In this document: positions 33,018 to 42,914 of the stretch, in pieces | How the letters are laid out: each line of letters starts with the position of its first letter | Position numbering within the stretch: the first letter of the stretch is position 1 | DNA from: Solirubrobacterales bacterium | GTDB taxonomy: Bacteria; Actinomycetota; Thermoleophilia; Solirubrobacterales; 70-9 | DNA length: 64,000 nucleotides | Direction: 5' to 3' | NCBI GenBank assembly: GCA_025936755.1 | Contig: JAICSS010000008.1 | Location: 36,541 to 100,540 of the forward strand | Notes under the pieces: generated by a model | Databases searched by the model: none | What the model saw: the letters and a program-made list of their open reading frames with translations, nothing else | What the model was told of the DNA's origin: nothing | Translations under genes and position numbers: made by a program

Positions 33018-33454
33018 TGGACGAGCTCTACCGCGACCAGATCCTCGAGCACTACAAGCGGCCGCACAACTTCGGCCACGTCGCGGACCCCGACCTCGAG
33101 TTCGAGGACACCAACCCCTTCTGCGGCGACGAGCAGCACGTGACGATCAAGCTCGACGCAGACGAAAGGGTCGCGGAGGTGGCCTTCGAGGGCAAGGGCT
33201 GCGCGATCTCCACCGCCGCCACCTCCTTGCTGACCGACGAGCTGGTCGGGAAGAGCCGCGAGGAGCTGCTGCGGCTGCCCAAAGACTTCGTCCTCGAGCT
33301 GCTCGGGATCGAGATCTCGGCGACGCGGATGAAGTGCGCGATGCTCGGCCTGAAGATCGTCAAGAGCGCCTCCCTCGGCAAGCCCGCCGACTGGGAGGAC
33401 GAGGGCGAGGCCGGCGACCCGGCCGAAGCGGTCGCCGACCTCGGCCAGCTCTAG
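33017..33454 (+). CDS. sufU: SufU-type sulfur acceptor/zinc protein
   Basis: A 145-residue NifU-like protein that accepts persulfide from SufS in Gram-positive-type SUF systems. Ligand residues are Cys36, Asp38 (NPFCGD), Cys62 (GKGCAIS) and Cys107 (MKCAMLG), the pattern of zinc-dependent SufU. The length is typical. It ends the first suf operon; the following gene is on the opposite strand. Confidence 0.93.
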   Translation: MDELYRDQILEHYKRPHNFGHVADPDLEFEDTNPFCGDEQHVTIKLDADERVAEVAFEGKGCAISTAATSLLTDELVGKSREELLRLPKDFVLELLGIEISATRMKCAMLGLKIVKSASLGKPADWEDEGEAGDPAEAVADLGQL

Positions 33455-33509
33455 CGAGACCGCAAAGACCCGTGTACAACCCGGGTATTTGCGGCCTCGG
33501 CGAATTGGG

Positions 33510-34310
33510 CTACGGCATGTTCGCCAGCGTCTCCGCGCTCGGCTGCATGACCGCGAAGACGGCGCCGTGCGGATCGGCGACGACCGCGAAGCGCCCGACC
33601 GGGGTGTCGATCGGCTCCATCCTCACCTCTCCGCCGCCGCCCTTGACCGACTCCACGGCGGCATCCGTGCTCTCGACCGTGAAGTAGACGAGCCAGTGCG
33701 CGGGCACCTCGTCCGGGAGGAAGCCGGTGATGTCGAGCATGCCGCCGACCATCGCCTCGCCGACCTTCCAGATCGTGTAGGTGCCGGCCCGCGGCGAGGG
33801 CTCGTCCTGGGTGCCCCAGCCGAAGACAGACGTGTAGAACCGCTTGGCGGCGGCGGTGTCCCGGGTGCCGAGCTCGTTCCAGCCGAAGCAGCCGGCCTCG
33901 TTGACCAGCTCGGCGCCGGCGAAGGTGCCGGGCTGCCAGATACCGCAGACCGCGCCGGTCGGATCGCCGAAGACGGCCATCGTCCCCAAGCCCATCACGT
34001 CCATCGGCTCGGCGATGACCTCGCCGCCGGCCTCGCCCACCTTGGCCAGGGTCTCCCCCGCGTCGGCGACCGAGACGTAGGTGGCCCACACCGTCGGCTG
34101 GCCCTCCTGCATCCGCGGGGAGACGCCGGCGACGTCGCGGCCGGCGACTTTCGCCCGCCGGTAGCCCCCCATTTCGGCCGAGGTCGGCAGCTCCGGCACC
34201 TCCCAGCCGAACAGCTCGCCATAGAACCTGGCGCTGGCCTCGATGTCCGGCGTCCCGCTCAGTTCCACCCAGCAGGGGGTGCCGGGCGCATAGCTGGTCC
34301 TCTCGCTCAT
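33510..34310 (-). CDS. tandem VOC (glyoxalase-like) domain protein
   Basis: A 266-residue protein of two vicinal-oxygen-chelate domains: the first about 8-125 (PCWVELSGTPDIEASARFYGELFGWEV ... FGDPTGAVCGIWQ), the second about 135-262 (CFGWNELGTRDTAAAKRFYTSVFGW ... VADPHGAVFAVMQ). Such proteins bind metal and act as glyoxalases, dioxygenases or resistance proteins; the substrate cannot be told. It is antisense to and between the two suf operons, so it probably moved in or is expressed independently. The ATG at 34310 has a GGAG-type site upstream. Confidence 0.85.
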   Translation of the reverse strand: MSERTSYAPGTPCWVELSGTPDIEASARFYGELFGWEVPELPTSAEMGGYRRAKVAGRDVAGVSPRMQEGQPTVWATYVSVADAGETLAKVGEAGGEVIAEPMDVMGLGTMAVFGDPTGAVCGIWQPGTFAGAELVNEAGCFGWNELGTRDTAAAKRFYTSVFGWGTQDEPSPRAGTYTIWKVGEAMVGGMLDITGFLPDEVPAHWLVYFTVESTDAAVESVKGGGGEVRMEPIDTPVGRFAVVADPHGAVFAVMQPSAETLANMP

Positions 34311-34405
34311 CTCCGCTCCTCTCTCGAAGGGTCGATGCAGATGAGACCACAGTTCCGCGGTGTGAAGCTTCGGGACGTCGGCCCGGCGGCCCGCCCCGCT
34401 AAAAT

Positions 34406-34425
34406 CCGACCTTGGAAGTAGGATT
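34406..34425 (+). promoter_or_regulatory. SUF promoter box (sufB operon copy)
   Basis: CCGACCT-N4-AGTAGGATT, identical in all 16 fixed positions to the box before sufR. TAGGAT (34419-34424) would be the -10; the first gene starts 36 bases further on, so unlike sufR this transcript carries a short leader. Confidence 0.65.
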
Positions 34426-34460
34426 AAGTCTCGATCCGCACTAGGCCGCGATTGCGGCAG

Positions 34461-34808
34461 ATGGAGCACCCCACCCTCTTGACCGACACCGCAGCAACCA
34501 AGATCTCCGTGTGCCCGGCAGCCGAGCTGTCGCCCGGCGCGATGCGCCTGGTCGAGCACGACGGCCGCAAGATCGGCGTCTTCAACTGCGACGGCGCCCT
34601 CTACGCGATCGAGGACCGCTGCTCGCACGACAACGGGCCGCTCGCCGAGGGCGAGTTCGACGCCGCCGCCTGCACCGTCGAGTGCCCCCGCCACGGTTCC
34701 CTCTTCGACCTCAGCACCGGCAGGCCGAAGACGCTTCCCGCCTTCCAGCCGGTGGAGACCTTCCCCGTCGCAGTCGAGGACGACACGATCACCCTGGAGG
34801 TGAGCTGA
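34461..34808 (+). CDS. Rieske [2Fe-2S] ferredoxin of the SUF operon
   Basis: A small soluble Rieske protein of about 115 residues. The cluster is held by C-x-H (RCSHDNGPL) and C-x2-H (VECPRHGS), separated by 17 residues, as in dioxygenase-type ferredoxins (NirD/BphF-like). It is the first gene of the second suf operon and overlaps sufB by one base (TGATG), so it probably delivers electrons for cluster assembly (inference). I use ATG 34461; a TTG at 34452 is also in frame. Confidence 0.88.
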   Translation: MEHPTLLTDTAATKISVCPAAELSPGAMRLVEHDGRKIGVFNCDGALYAIEDRCSHDNGPLAEGEFDAAACTVECPRHGSLFDLSTGRPKTLPAFQPVETFPVAVEDDTITLEVS

Positions 34809-36241
34809 TGGCAACGCCCGAGGTTCTCGCCGAGAAACGCGAGCTGGCCGGCATCAACGCCGACTACAAGGAGAAGTTCGGCTTCAACGACCCGGAGACG
34901 GGCTACGCCTACAAAGCTCCGAAGGGGCTGACCCGCGAGGTCGTGGAAACGATCTCCGACTTCAAGGAGGAGCCGCAGTGGATGCGGGACTTCCGCCTGA
35001 AGGCGCTCGAGCACTTCGAAAGCCGCCCGACCCCGAAATGGGGCGGCGACCTCGACCAGATCGACTTCGACGACATCCACTACTTCGTCCGCGCCTCGGA
35101 CAAGAACAGCCGCGACTGGAGCGAGGTCCCCGAGGACATCAAAAACACCTTCGACCGCCTCGGGATCCCCGAGGCGGAGCGCAAATTCCTCGCCGGGGTC
35201 GGCGCCCAGTACGAGTCCGAGGTCGTCTACCACCAGGTCAACGAGAAGCTCGAGGCCCAGGGCGTGATCTTCACCGACATGGACACCGCCCTGCGCGAGC
35301 ACGAGGACCTCGTGCGCGAGCACTGGGCGACGATCATCCCGCCCAACGACAACAAACTCGCGGCCCTGAACAGCGCCGTCTGGTCGGGCGGCTCCTTCGT
35401 CTACGTCCCCGCCGGGGTCAAGGTCGAGATGCCGCTTCAGGCCTACTTCCGGATCAACACCGAGAACATGGGCCAGTTCGAGCGGACGCTGATCATCTGC
35501 GAGGAGGGCGCCGACGTCCACTACATCGAGGGCTGCACGGCGCCGGTCTACTCGAGCGACTCGCTGCACTCGGCCGTCGTCGAGATCGTCGCCAAACCGA
35601 GCTCCCGGGTCCGCTACACGACCGTCCAGAACTGGTCGCAGAACGTCTTCAACCTCGTCACCAAGCGCGCCGTCGCGCACGAGAAGGCGACGATGGAGTG
35701 GGTCGACTGCAACCTCGGCTCGAAGCTGACGATGAAGTACCCGTCGATCTACCTGCTCGGGCCCGAAGCCCACGGCGAGATCCTCTCGATCGCCTTCGCC
35801 GGCGCGGGCCAGCACCAGGACGCCGGCGGCAAGATCATCCACGGCGCGCCGAAGACCTCGTCCTCGATCTTCTCCAAGTCGATCTCCAAGGACGGCGGCC
35901 GGGCGACCTACCGCGGCCTGCTCGAAGTCGCCGACGGGGCGAGCGAATCGCGCTCGAAGGTCGTCTGCGACGCGCTACTCCTCGACGAGGACTCGCGCTC
36001 GGACACCTACCCGACGATCCGGATCGACGAGAACGACGCCGACATCGGCCACGAGGCGACGGTCTCCAAAATCGGCGACGAGCAGCTCTTCTACCTGCAG
36101 AGCCGCGGGCTCGACGAGGAGGAGGCCTCGAAGATGATCGTCAACGGCTTCATCGAGCCGGTGACCAAGGAGCTGCCGATGGAGTACGCGGTCGAGCTCA
36201 ACCGCTTGATCGAGCTGCAGATGGAGGGCTCCATTGGCTGA
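34808..36241 (+). CDS. sufB: SUF scaffold protein SufB
   Basis: A 477-residue SufB, the main scaffold on which [Fe-S] clusters are built with SufC and SufD. The N-terminal helical region ([18 protein letters not shown]) and the beta-helix core ([66 protein letters not shown]) are highly conserved, including a Cys in YIEGCTAP. The length matches. The gene overlaps both neighbours, indicating tight co-translation. Confidence 0.96.
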   Translation: MATPEVLAEKRELAGINADYKEKFGFNDPETGYAYKAPKGLTREVVETISDFKEEPQWMRDFRLKALEHFESRPTPKWGGDLDQIDFDDIHYFVRASDKNSRDWSEVPEDIKNTFDRLGIPEAERKFLAGVGAQYESEVVYHQVNEKLEAQGVIFTDMDTALREHEDLVREHWATIIPPNDNKLAALNSAVWSGGSFVYVPAGVKVEMPLQAYFRINTENMGQFERTLIICEEGADVHYIEGCTAPVYSSDSLHSAVVEIVAKPSSRVRYTTVQNWSQNVFNLVTKRAVAHEKATMEWVDCNLGSKLTMKYPSIYLLGPEAHGEILSIAFAGAGQHQDAGGKIIHGAPKTSSSIFSKSISKDGGRATYRGLLEVADGASESRSKVVCDALLLDEDSRSDTYPTIRIDENDADIGHEATVSKIGDEQLFYLQSRGLDEEEASKMIVNGFIEPVTKELPMEYAVELNRLIELQMEGSIG

Positions 36242-37397
36242 GGTCGCCGTCCAACCGGCCTGGCTCGACGAGAGGCGCCGGCGCGGCGCCTCTCTCGCGC
36301 AGGAGCTCCCCCTCCCCGACCAGAAGGCGAAGGGCTGGGAATTCACCGACCTCTCCGGGCTCGACCTTGGCGCCTACGCCGAGGCGAGCGCATCCCCGGT
36401 CGTCTCGGGGGCCGAGGGGGCGACCGTGATCCCGTTGAGCGAGGCGCTTTCGAGTCACAACGACCTGCTTCGCGAGCGGCTCGGTTCGCTGGTGCCGGTC
36501 GAGGGCGACCCGTTCGTCGCCCGCAACGAGGCCGAGTGGCGGGACGGCGTCCTCGTCTACGTCCCCAGCGGCGTGGTCCTCAGCGAGCCGGTTCAGATCG
36601 AGCTGCCGGTGGATGACGGCGGCACGGCCCTGGACTGGCGGACTCTGATCGTGCTCGAGGACGGGGCCGAGGCCGAGGTCTGGGAGCACTGGTCCTCGCC
36701 CGGCGACGAGGTCGACGCGGTCCTCAACAGCGTCGTCGAGCTGGCGGTCGGCCAGGGCGCGACCCTGCGCTACGTCAACACCCAGGACATCTCCGAGAAG
36801 AGCTGGATCTTCGCCACCCAGCGCGCCGAGGTGCAGCGCGACGGCCGCCTCGACTGGGCCGCGCTCGGCTTCGGCTCCGGCCGCGGCAAGGTGCGGATGG
36901 AGACCAAGCTCGCCGGCCCGGGCTCCGAGGCGCGGGTCACCGGCGGCTACGCCGGCGGCGCCGGGCAGCACCTCGACTTCGACACGCTGCAGGAGCACGC
37001 AGCGCCGAACACCAACTCCGACCTCGCCTTCCGCGGCGTCCTCGCCGCCGGCGCCACCGCCGTCTGGCGCGGGATGATCAAGGTCGACCCCGGCGCCCAG
37101 CAGACCGACGCCTTCCAGGAGAGCCGCAACCTCCTGCTCTCCCCCGAGGCCCACGCCGACGCGATCCCGGGCCTGGAGATCCTCGCCGACGACGTCCGCT
37201 GCACCCATGCCGCCGCGATCGCCCAGGTCGACAAGGACCAGCTCTTCTACCTCACCTCACGCGGCCTCGACGACGAGGCCGCCAAGGCGCTGATCATCGA
37301 AGGCTTCCTCGAGTCCCTGGTCGAACGCCTCGCCGAGGGGCCCGTGCGCGACAGCATCTCCGCGGCGCTCGAGACGCGCCTGGCGGAGATCCTCTAG
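36234..37397 (+). CDS. sufD: SUF scaffold protein SufD
   Basis: A 387-residue paralogue of SufB with a shorter N-terminus and the same C-terminal beta-helix ([49 protein letters not shown] region, [28 protein letters not shown]). The conserved His in CTHAA is present. The TTG start at 36234 lies within the end of sufB (8-base overlap). It ends convergently with a 43-residue gene on the other strand, the two stops overlapping. Confidence 0.94.
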   Translation: MAEVAVQPAWLDERRRRGASLAQELPLPDQKAKGWEFTDLSGLDLGAYAEASASPVVSGAEGATVIPLSEALSSHNDLLRERLGSLVPVEGDPFVARNEAEWRDGVLVYVPSGVVLSEPVQIELPVDDGGTALDWRTLIVLEDGAEAEVWEHWSSPGDEVDAVLNSVVELAVGQGATLRYVNTQDISEKSWIFATQRAEVQRDGRLDWAALGFGSGRGKVRMETKLAGPGSEARVTGGYAGGAGQHLDFDTLQEHAAPNTNSDLAFRGVLAAGATAVWRGMIKVDPGAQQTDAFQESRNLLLSPEAHADAIPGLEILADDVRCTHAAAIAQVDKDQLFYLTSRGLDDEAAKALIIEGFLESLVERLAEGPVRDSISAALETRLAEIL

Positions 37398-37525
37398 CGC
37401 TCCTCGCCGTCCCCGGCCGCCCGCCGCTGGGCGAGCATGCTGCGGACGATCGCGACGGCGACGATCAGGACCGGGAGCACGTAGAGGGTCCAGAGGTAGT
37501 GGCCGACGTGGGCCAGGGGCAGCAT
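37394..37525 (-). CDS. 43-residue single-helix membrane protein
   Basis: An ATG at 37525 behind a GGGGAG ribosome site opens a 43-residue frame: a short polar start (MLPLAHVGHY), a membrane helix (LWTLYVLPVLIVAVAIVRSML) and a basic/acidic tail. It lies 10 bases after the large membrane protein gene on the same strand, so it is probably the last gene of that operon and a small subunit of its complex. The size and layout recall CcmD-like small membrane proteins, but no motif proves it. Confidence 0.55.
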   Translation of the reverse strand: MLPLAHVGHYLWTLYVLPVLIVAVAIVRSMLAQRRAAGDGEER

Positions 37526-37535
37526 CGGTTCTCCC

Positions 37536-38921
37536 CTACCCGTTCGAGACCGAAAGCAGGTAGAGGCCGAAGCAGGTGAAGGCGACCATCACCGCCAGCA
37601 TCCAGTACTGCGAGGCGGTGGCCTTGCGGTAGTCGGGCCAGTAGACGAGGGCGCGGTCGTGGGCGAGCATCAGGCCGACGACGTGGCCGATCACCAAGGC
37701 CGCGACCTGGACGTACCAGATCGTGTTGGCGCTGAGGACCGAGTAGTCGACTTCCAGGCTGGCGGTGCCGAAGAGATCGGTGGTGCCGGTGCCGAGCGGG
37801 TCGGAGAGGAGGAAGCCGAACTGGGCCTGCTCCTGGAAGACGAAGAAGCTGAAGTAGTGGGCGACCAGGTAGGCGAGCGCGATCGGGATCAGGGTGTGAC
37901 CGAAGCCGACGCGGAGCCTGTCCAGCGAGGGGGCGCCGGGGACGGTGCGCATCCCCCGCACGCCGAGCAGGTAGACGAGGCCGACGCCGGCGAAGCAGGC
38001 GAGCATGAAGAGCGTCTCCCCCCACCGCAGCGAGCCGGTCGGGCCCAGCCCGGCGTCGGCGAACCAGCCGACGACCGATTCGAGCGGCGCCTTGAACGCC
38101 CCCTCCTGGCCGCCGTCGAAGCTGGTGCTGGCGATCGAGGCGATGACGACCGCGACCGAGCCGGGGATCGTCGCCCAGCTGGTCGTCGCCGAGAGGAAGC
38201 GGCGCCGTTGCAGCCGCCCTTCGCTGCTGCCGAAGATCCCGAGCCGGCCGAACATCCCGAAGTAGACGGAGAAGATCTCCCCCCGTTCGCACCAGGTTTC
38301 AACCCCGAAGACGGCCATCATCGCCAGCGTGTAGGCGCTGTAGACGAGGGCGGCGACGGCGGTCGCGTGGGGTTCGATCCCGATCCCGCCGGCGCCGTAG
38401 ATGACCTCGAGCCAGACGACGCCGAGCAGGCCGAAGGCGGCCGGCCAGCGGCCGAGCCTCTCGGGATACGGCAGGTGGGCGGGGCGCTGGCGGGCGATCG
38501 CGGCGAAGCCGGCCCCGACGGTGCGGCCGATCGCCCGCCAGGGGTTGAAGGCGCGGAAGAGGTCGCCGAGGACCGCCGAGAAGAGGGGGAAGCCGAGCCA
38601 GCAGGTGACGAAGAGGAAGGTGAGGGCGAAGTTGCGGTCGGGGGCTTCGGTCCCCCTCAGACCGGCGTAGACGGCGACGCCGAGGAGGAAGACCCCGACG
38701 GCGCCGCAGAGGACCTGCAGCGGCAGCCCGAGGAGCACCGCGGAGAGGCGCTCCTCCAGCGGCCGCCGGTGCTCGTCCTCGAGCTTCGGCTCCCGCCAGG
38801 CCGCCGAGAGGGCGAAGAAGGAGACGATGAGGACGATCGAGGCCGCCCACGCGAACAGCCAGGCCGGGATCGGGAGATCCTGCCTGGATGCAAGCGCGTG
38901 GGCGAGAGGGAGGAAGCTCAA
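37536..38921 (-). CDS. polytopic membrane protein, fenitrothion-hydrolase (FedB)-like
   Basis: A 461-residue inner-membrane protein with about ten to twelve predicted helices. It resembles actinobacterial proteins annotated as fenitrothion-hydrolase-like; this name derives from the FedAB organophosphate hydrolase and may not reflect the native role. Conserved-looking features are RAFNPWRAIGR, VETWCERGEIFSVYFGMFGRLG and paired His residues in membrane-proximal helices (GHTLIPIALAYLVAHYFSF, IGHVVGLMLAHDRAL), suggestive of metal or haem ligation. The TTG start overlaps the stop of the cupredoxin-like gene. It is part of a four-gene operon with two small proteins and that cupredoxin-like partner. 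Confidence 0.7.
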   Translation of the reverse strand: MSFLPLAHALASRQDLPIPAWLFAWAASIVLIVSFFALSAAWREPKLEDEHRRPLEERLSAVLLGLPLQVLCGAVGVFLLGVAVYAGLRGTEAPDRNFALTFLFVTCWLGFPLFSAVLGDLFRAFNPWRAIGRTVGAGFAAIARQRPAHLPYPERLGRWPAAFGLLGVVWLEVIYGAGGIGIEPHATAVAALVYSAYTLAMMAVFGVETWCERGEIFSVYFGMFGRLGIFGSSEGRLQRRRFLSATTSWATIPGSVAVVIASIASTSFDGGQEGAFKAPLESVVGWFADAGLGPTGSLRWGETLFMLACFAGVGLVYLLGVRGMRTVPGAPSLDRLRVGFGHTLIPIALAYLVAHYFSFFVFQEQAQFGFLLSDPLGTGTTDLFGTASLEVDYSVLSANTIWYVQVAALVIGHVVGLMLAHDRALVYWPDYRKATASQYWMLAVMVAFTCFGLYLLSVSNG

Positions 38922-39295
38922 GGTTCGACCTTGAGCGCGACGATCTGTTCCGCCCGGCCCTCGAGCTCGGCCTCGAACTCCCCTTCGAGTTCGGCCGGGA
39001 GGTCATAGATGACGGCGCCCCCGCCCTTCGGGACCTCCTTCGCCACGTCGTAGCCGTGGAGGTGGACCTCTTCTTCGAAGGGCACCTTGACCTTGAAGTG
39101 GATCCGGTCGCCCTTGTTGTAGACCAGTTCCTGGACCCCTCCGACGGGGTGCCCTTCCTTGTCAACGACGATCGTCGGCACCTTGCCGGCGTCGGTGGTC
39201 TTGCTGGAATCGCTGCCGCCGCTGCTGAGGACGATCAGCAGGACGACGGCGACCACGACCAGGGCGGCGCCGATTGCCGCGGTTCTCGAGTTCAC
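38918..39295 (-). CDS. membrane-anchored cupredoxin-like protein
   Basis: A 125-residue protein with an N-terminal membrane anchor (about 5-25), a Ser/Thr/Asp linker and a cupredoxin-like beta domain with VHLHGYDVAKEV near the middle. This HLHGYD stretch resembles cupredoxin-type domains that pair with the FedB-like membrane protein. Only two His residues are evident and no Cys or Met-rich copper site, so copper binding is uncertain. It is translated from GTG 39295 and overlaps the membrane protein gene by 4 bases (TTGA). Confidence 0.65.
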   Translation of the reverse strand: MNSRTAAIGAALVVVAVVLLIVLSSGGSDSSKTTDAGKVPTIVVDKEGHPVGGVQELVYNKGDRIHFKVKVPFEEEVHLHGYDVAKEVPKGGGAVIYDLPAELEGEFEAELEGRAEQIVALKVEP

Positions 39296-39346
39296 GTTCG
39301 CTCCTTTGCCGTGCGCGTAGAAACCGCGCGTTTCCGTTCGCTGGGC

Positions 39347-39598
39347 CTAGGCGGCGACCGGCGGCGGGCGCTGGGCGAGGCCGAGCGCGATCAGCAGGCC
39401 GCCGCCGGGCGCGTGGGCGCGGGGCGGCTTCGGCAGAACCGGGCGGCGCTCGGCGTCGCGGGTACGGCGGCGGGAGGCGGCGATTCGCTCCGAGAGGCGG
39501 ACGATCGCCTCGCAGCCGGGGTAGTGGCCGAGCAACAGCGCCAGCAGCAGGCCCAGCAGCGGCAGCGCCGGCAGCAGGAATGTGACGAGCCCGGACAC
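39347..39598 (-). CDS. small membrane-associated protein of the FedB-like operon
   Basis: An 83-residue protein with one N-terminal membrane helix (LVTFLLPALPLLGLLLALLLG), a short conserved-looking segment (HYPGCEAIVRLSERIA) and a basic Pro-rich tail. It starts at GTG 39598, 6 bases after TATCCT (39605-39610 on the minus strand), suggesting it opens a leaderless operon with the cupredoxin-like, membrane and 43-residue genes. I do not recognise the family. Confidence 0.55.
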   Translation of the reverse strand: MSGLVTFLLPALPLLGLLLALLLGHYPGCEAIVRLSERIAASRRRTRDAERRPVLPKPPRAHAPGGGLLIALGLAQRPPPVAA

Positions 39599-39634
39599 GC
39601 GGCCAGGATACTGTCCCGCCTCAACGCCCCCTAA

Positions 39635-40456
39635 ATGCGTCCAGGACGAGACAACATCGCCGCCCCCGACCTGCCGCCCGGCCTCGCCTGGGTGGGGACC
39701 GAACCGGAGTCGATGCCGGCGCTGACGGCCGGCGGCCCGGCGCTGGTCCACTTCGTCGAATACGCGCAGCTGAACAGCGTCCGCACCCTGCCCTACCTGG
39801 CCGAGTGGCACCGCCGCTACCGCGAGGCGGGCCTGAGCGTGATCGGCGTGCAGGCGCCGCGCTTTCCCTTCGCCGCCGGGCCCGACGACGCCGCCGCCGG
39901 CCTGCGCCGGCTCGGGGTCGAGTTCCCGGTCGCGATCGACGCCGACCACGAGCTCTGGAGCGCCTACGGCTGCGAGGGCTGGCCCAGCCTCTTCCTCTGG
40001 AGCCTCGGCGGCTCGCTCTCATGGGCCCACTTCGGCGAGGGCGAATACCGCGCGACCGAGGAAGCGATCCAGGCCGAGCTGCGGGAGATGGACGCGCTGC
40101 AGGAGCTGCCGGAGCCGATGGCTCCGCTGCGCGCCAGCGACGGCCCCGGCGCCCGCGTCATCGCCCCCACCCCCGAGCAGTTCCCCGGCGGCTCCTGGCA
40201 GCGGCCGTGGATCGCCGGCGAGGACGGCGAGGACCTGGCGCTCGACTACCAGGCCGGCGGCGCCTTCGCCACGGTCGAGGGAGAGGGCGAGATCGAGGTC
40301 GAGATCGACGGCGAGTGGAGCACCGTCCCCGCCGGCTCCCCCCCCGGCCTCCGCACCCTCGCCGAGCACCCGCGCCACGAGGCCCACAGCCTCCTCCTGC
40401 GGCCGGCCCCGGGCCTGAAGGTCTGGTCCCTCAGCTTCGCGGCGGGCGTTCCCTAG
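39635..40456 (+). CDS. DipZ/TlpA-like thioredoxin-fold protein without cysteines
   Basis: This 273-residue soluble protein resembles the thioredoxin-like plus C-terminal beta domain of DipZ-type proteins: strand, then [62 protein letters not shown]. In DipZ the position before RTLPY carries a CxxC (Cys-Ile-Asn-Cys type); here it reads YAQLNSV, so both redox cysteines are gone. The C-terminal part (about 170-273) is a jellyroll-like domain of DipZ type. It cannot act as a disulfide reductase; a structural or binding role is likely. It ends convergently with ispH, the stops overlapping. Confidence 0.72.
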   Translation: MRPGRDNIAAPDLPPGLAWVGTEPESMPALTAGGPALVHFVEYAQLNSVRTLPYLAEWHRRYREAGLSVIGVQAPRFPFAAGPDDAAAGLRRLGVEFPVAIDADHELWSAYGCEGWPSLFLWSLGGSLSWAHFGEGEYRATEEAIQAELREMDALQELPEPMAPLRASDGPGARVIAPTPEQFPGGSWQRPWIAGEDGEDLALDYQAGGAFATVEGEGEIEVEIDGEWSTVPAGSPPGLRTLAEHPRHEAHSLLLRPAPGLKVWSLSFAAGVP

Positions 40457-41418
40457 GCGCGCGCCGCGAGCTCGTCGCGGATCTCGCGCGGGAGCATGAA
40501 GCGGACGTCCTCGTGGACGGTCCGCAGCTCCGAGACGTCCTCGGCGCCGCGCTCGCGGAAGAAGGAGACGAGGCTCTCGACCAGCTCCTCGGGGGCGGAG
40601 GCGCCGGAGGTGATCCCGACCGTCTCCACGCCCTCCAGCCACTCCTCCCGCACCTGGGTGTGGTTGTCGATCAGGTGAGAGGCGGCGCCGTGTTCGCGCG
40701 CGACCTCGACCAGGCGGTTGGAGTTGGAGGAGTTGGTCGAGCCGATCACCAGGACCAGGTCGCACTCGCGGGCGAGCTGCTTGACGGCGATCTGGCGGTT
40801 GGTGGTCGCGTAACAGATGTCGTCTGACTTGCTGGCGACGATGCCGGGGAACTTGGCCCGCAGGGCGGCGATCACCTCGGCGGTCTCGTCGACCGAGAGC
40901 GTGGTCTGGGTGATGAAGGCGACTTTGCCGGGGTCGGGGACCTCGAGGCTCTCGACCTCGTCGGCGGTTTCGATCAGGACGATGCTGTCGGGCGCCTCGC
41001 CGGTCGTCCCTTCGACCTCCTCGTGGCCCTCGTGGCCGATCATGATGATCGTGTAGCCCTGGGCGGCGAAGCGGCGGGCGGAGACGTGGACCTTGGTCAC
41101 CAGCGGGCAGGTCGCGTCGATCGTCCGCAGCCGGCGGGCGGCGGCGTTCTCGTGCACGCTGGGGGCGACGCCGTGGGCGGAGAAGACGACCATCGCGCCC
41201 TCCGGCACCTCGGTCTCCTGCTCGACGAAGATCGCCCCCCGCTTGGCCAGTTCCTCGACCACGTGCTTGTTGTGGACGATCTCCTTGCGCACGTAGACCG
41301 GCGCGCCGTGGAGCTCGAGGGCGCGCTCGACCGTCTGCACGGCGCGGTCGACGCCGGCGCAGTAGCCGCGCGGCGCAGCGAGGAGGACCCGTTTCGGGGC
41401 CGTGGCGGTGGCAGGCAT
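40453..41418 (-). CDS. ispH: 4-hydroxy-3-methylbut-2-enyl diphosphate reductase
   Basis: A 321-residue [4Fe-4S] enzyme making IPP and DMAPP in the last step of the MEP isoprenoid pathway. The three cluster cysteines are Cys20 ([12 protein letters not shown]), Cys104 ([11 protein letters not shown]) and Cys202 ([11 protein letters not shown]); the catalytic Glu lies in the [13 protein letters not shown] segment. ATG 41418 lies 6 bases downstream of TACCCT (41425-41430, minus strand), so the transcript should be leaderless. It is divergent from the WS/DGAT gene. Confidence 0.96.
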   Translation of the reverse strand: MPATATAPKRVLLAAPRGYCAGVDRAVQTVERALELHGAPVYVRKEIVHNKHVVEELAKRGAIFVEQETEVPEGAMVVFSAHGVAPSVHENAAARRLRTIDATCPLVTKVHVSARRFAAQGYTIIMIGHEGHEEVEGTTGEAPDSIVLIETADEVESLEVPDPGKVAFITQTTLSVDETAEVIAALRAKFPGIVASKSDDICYATTNRQIAVKQLARECDLVLVIGSTNSSNSNRLVEVAREHGAASHLIDNHTQVREEWLEGVETVGITSGASAPEELVESLVSFFRERGAEDVSELRTVHEDVRFMLPREIRDELAARA

Positions 41419-41475
41419 TCCTTCAGGGTACAAGGCTTGGCTGCCCGCAAACTCGGGCATAAGTAGCCTTGCTGA

Positions 41476-42891
41476 ATGGCAACTTCCGGACGCCATCTCG
41501 ACCGACTGACCGCCGTCGACGCCTCGTTCCTGACCAACGAGAGCTCCAGCAGCCACATGCACGTGGGTGCGATCCTGATCTTCGAAGGGCCGCCGCCGAA
41601 GTACACCGACCTGGTCGAGCACGTCCGCAGCCGCCTGCCGCTGGTGCCGCGCTTCCGCCAGAAGCTGGTGGTGCCGCCGCTGGAGGCCGGCCGTCCGCTC
41701 TGGGCCGACGACGTCAACTTCAACCTCACCTACCACATCCGCCACACCGCGCTGCCCGAACCGGGCGGCGAGGAGCAGCTGAAACAGCTGGCCGGGCGGG
41801 TCTTCTCCCAGCAGCTCGACCGCTCGAAGCCGCTCTGGGAGCTGTGGCTGGCGCAGAACCTGGAGCGCAACCGCTTCGCGATCCTGACCAAGACCCACCA
41901 CGCGATGGTCGACGGGGTGTCGGGCGTCGACATCGGGACCGTCCTCTTCGACCTCGAGCGCGAGGCGAAGCCGATGGAGCTCGAGGACGACTGGGTGCCG
42001 CAGCCCGAACCGGGGACGACCGAGCTGGTCGCCCGCGGGATCGCCGACGCGGTGGCGGCGCCGGTGAAGCTGGCCGAGCGCGCGGTCGAGGTCGTCCGCA
42101 ACCCGGAGACGACCGCGCGCAAGGTGGTCGAGGGGCTGGAGGGCGTCGGCGAGATCGTCAGCGCCTTCGCCGACCCGGCGCCGGACGTGCCCCTGAACGA
42201 GGGGATCGGGCCGCACCGCCGCTACGTCTGGGCCCGCTCGGAGCTGGCCACCTTCAAAGGCATCAAGGACACCTTCGGCGGCACCGTCAACGACGTCGTC
42301 CTCGCGGTGGTCACCGGGGCGCTGCGCAGGTGGCTGCACGGCCGCGGCGTCCGCACCGAGGGGCTGGAGCTGCGGGCGCTGGTCCCGGTCTCGATCCGCG
42401 GCGAGGACGAGCGCGGCAACCTCGGCAACCGGATCGCCCTGATGCGCGGCCCGCTGCCGGTCTACATCGAGGACCCGGTGCGGCGGCTGCGCACGATCAG
42501 CGACGCGATGGCCGGCCTCAAGCGCTCCAAACAGGCGCTGGGGGCCGAAGTGATCTCCCGCTTCAACGACTTCGCGCCGCCGACCCTGCTCGCCCAGGCC
42601 TCGCGGATCAACTTCACCACCCGCCTCTTCAACCTCATCGTCACCAACGTGCCGGGGCCGCAGCTGCCGCTCTACGTGCTGGGCAAGGAACTGGAGGAGG
42701 TCTACCCGGTCGCCTTCCTGCCGCAGAACCACTGCCTGGCGGTGGCGATCATGAGCTACAACGGCAAGGTCGGGTTCGGCCTGCTCGCCGACTACGACTG
42801 CATGGAGGACATCGACGTCGTCAGCAACGGGTTGAGCGAATCGCTGGCCGAGCTCGAGGCGGCGGCGGGCAAGTCCGCCAAGGCCGCCTGA
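41476..42891 (+). CDS. WS/DGAT-family O-acyltransferase
   Basis: A 471-residue wax ester synthase/acyl-CoA:diacylglycerol acyltransferase. The catalytic HHxxxDG motif is His141-His142-Ala-Met-Val-Asp146-Gly. The N-terminal LTAVDASFL segment and the C-terminal [13 protein letters not shown] (PLW-like) and [20 protein letters not shown] segments are typical. It would store acyl chains as triacylglycerol or wax esters, common in actinobacteria. A TAGCCT box (41464-41469) 6 bases before ATG indicates a leaderless mRNA. Confidence 0.93.
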   Translation: MATSGRHLDRLTAVDASFLTNESSSSHMHVGAILIFEGPPPKYTDLVEHVRSRLPLVPRFRQKLVVPPLEAGRPLWADDVNFNLTYHIRHTALPEPGGEEQLKQLAGRVFSQQLDRSKPLWELWLAQNLERNRFAILTKTHHAMVDGVSGVDIGTVLFDLEREAKPMELEDDWVPQPEPGTTELVARGIADAVAAPVKLAERAVEVVRNPETTARKVVEGLEGVGEIVSAFADPAPDVPLNEGIGPHRRYVWARSELATFKGIKDTFGGTVNDVVLAVVTGALRRWLHGRGVRTEGLELRALVPVSIRGEDERGNLGNRIALMRGPLPVYIEDPVRRLRTISDAMAGLKRSKQALGAEVISRFNDFAPPTLLAQASRINFTTRLFNLIVTNVPGPQLPLYVLGKELEEVYPVAFLPQNHCLAVAIMSYNGKVGFGLLADYDCMEDIDVVSNGLSESLAELEAAAGKSAKAA

Positions 42892-42914
42892 CCCCGCTCC
42901 CTAGGCTTCAGTCG

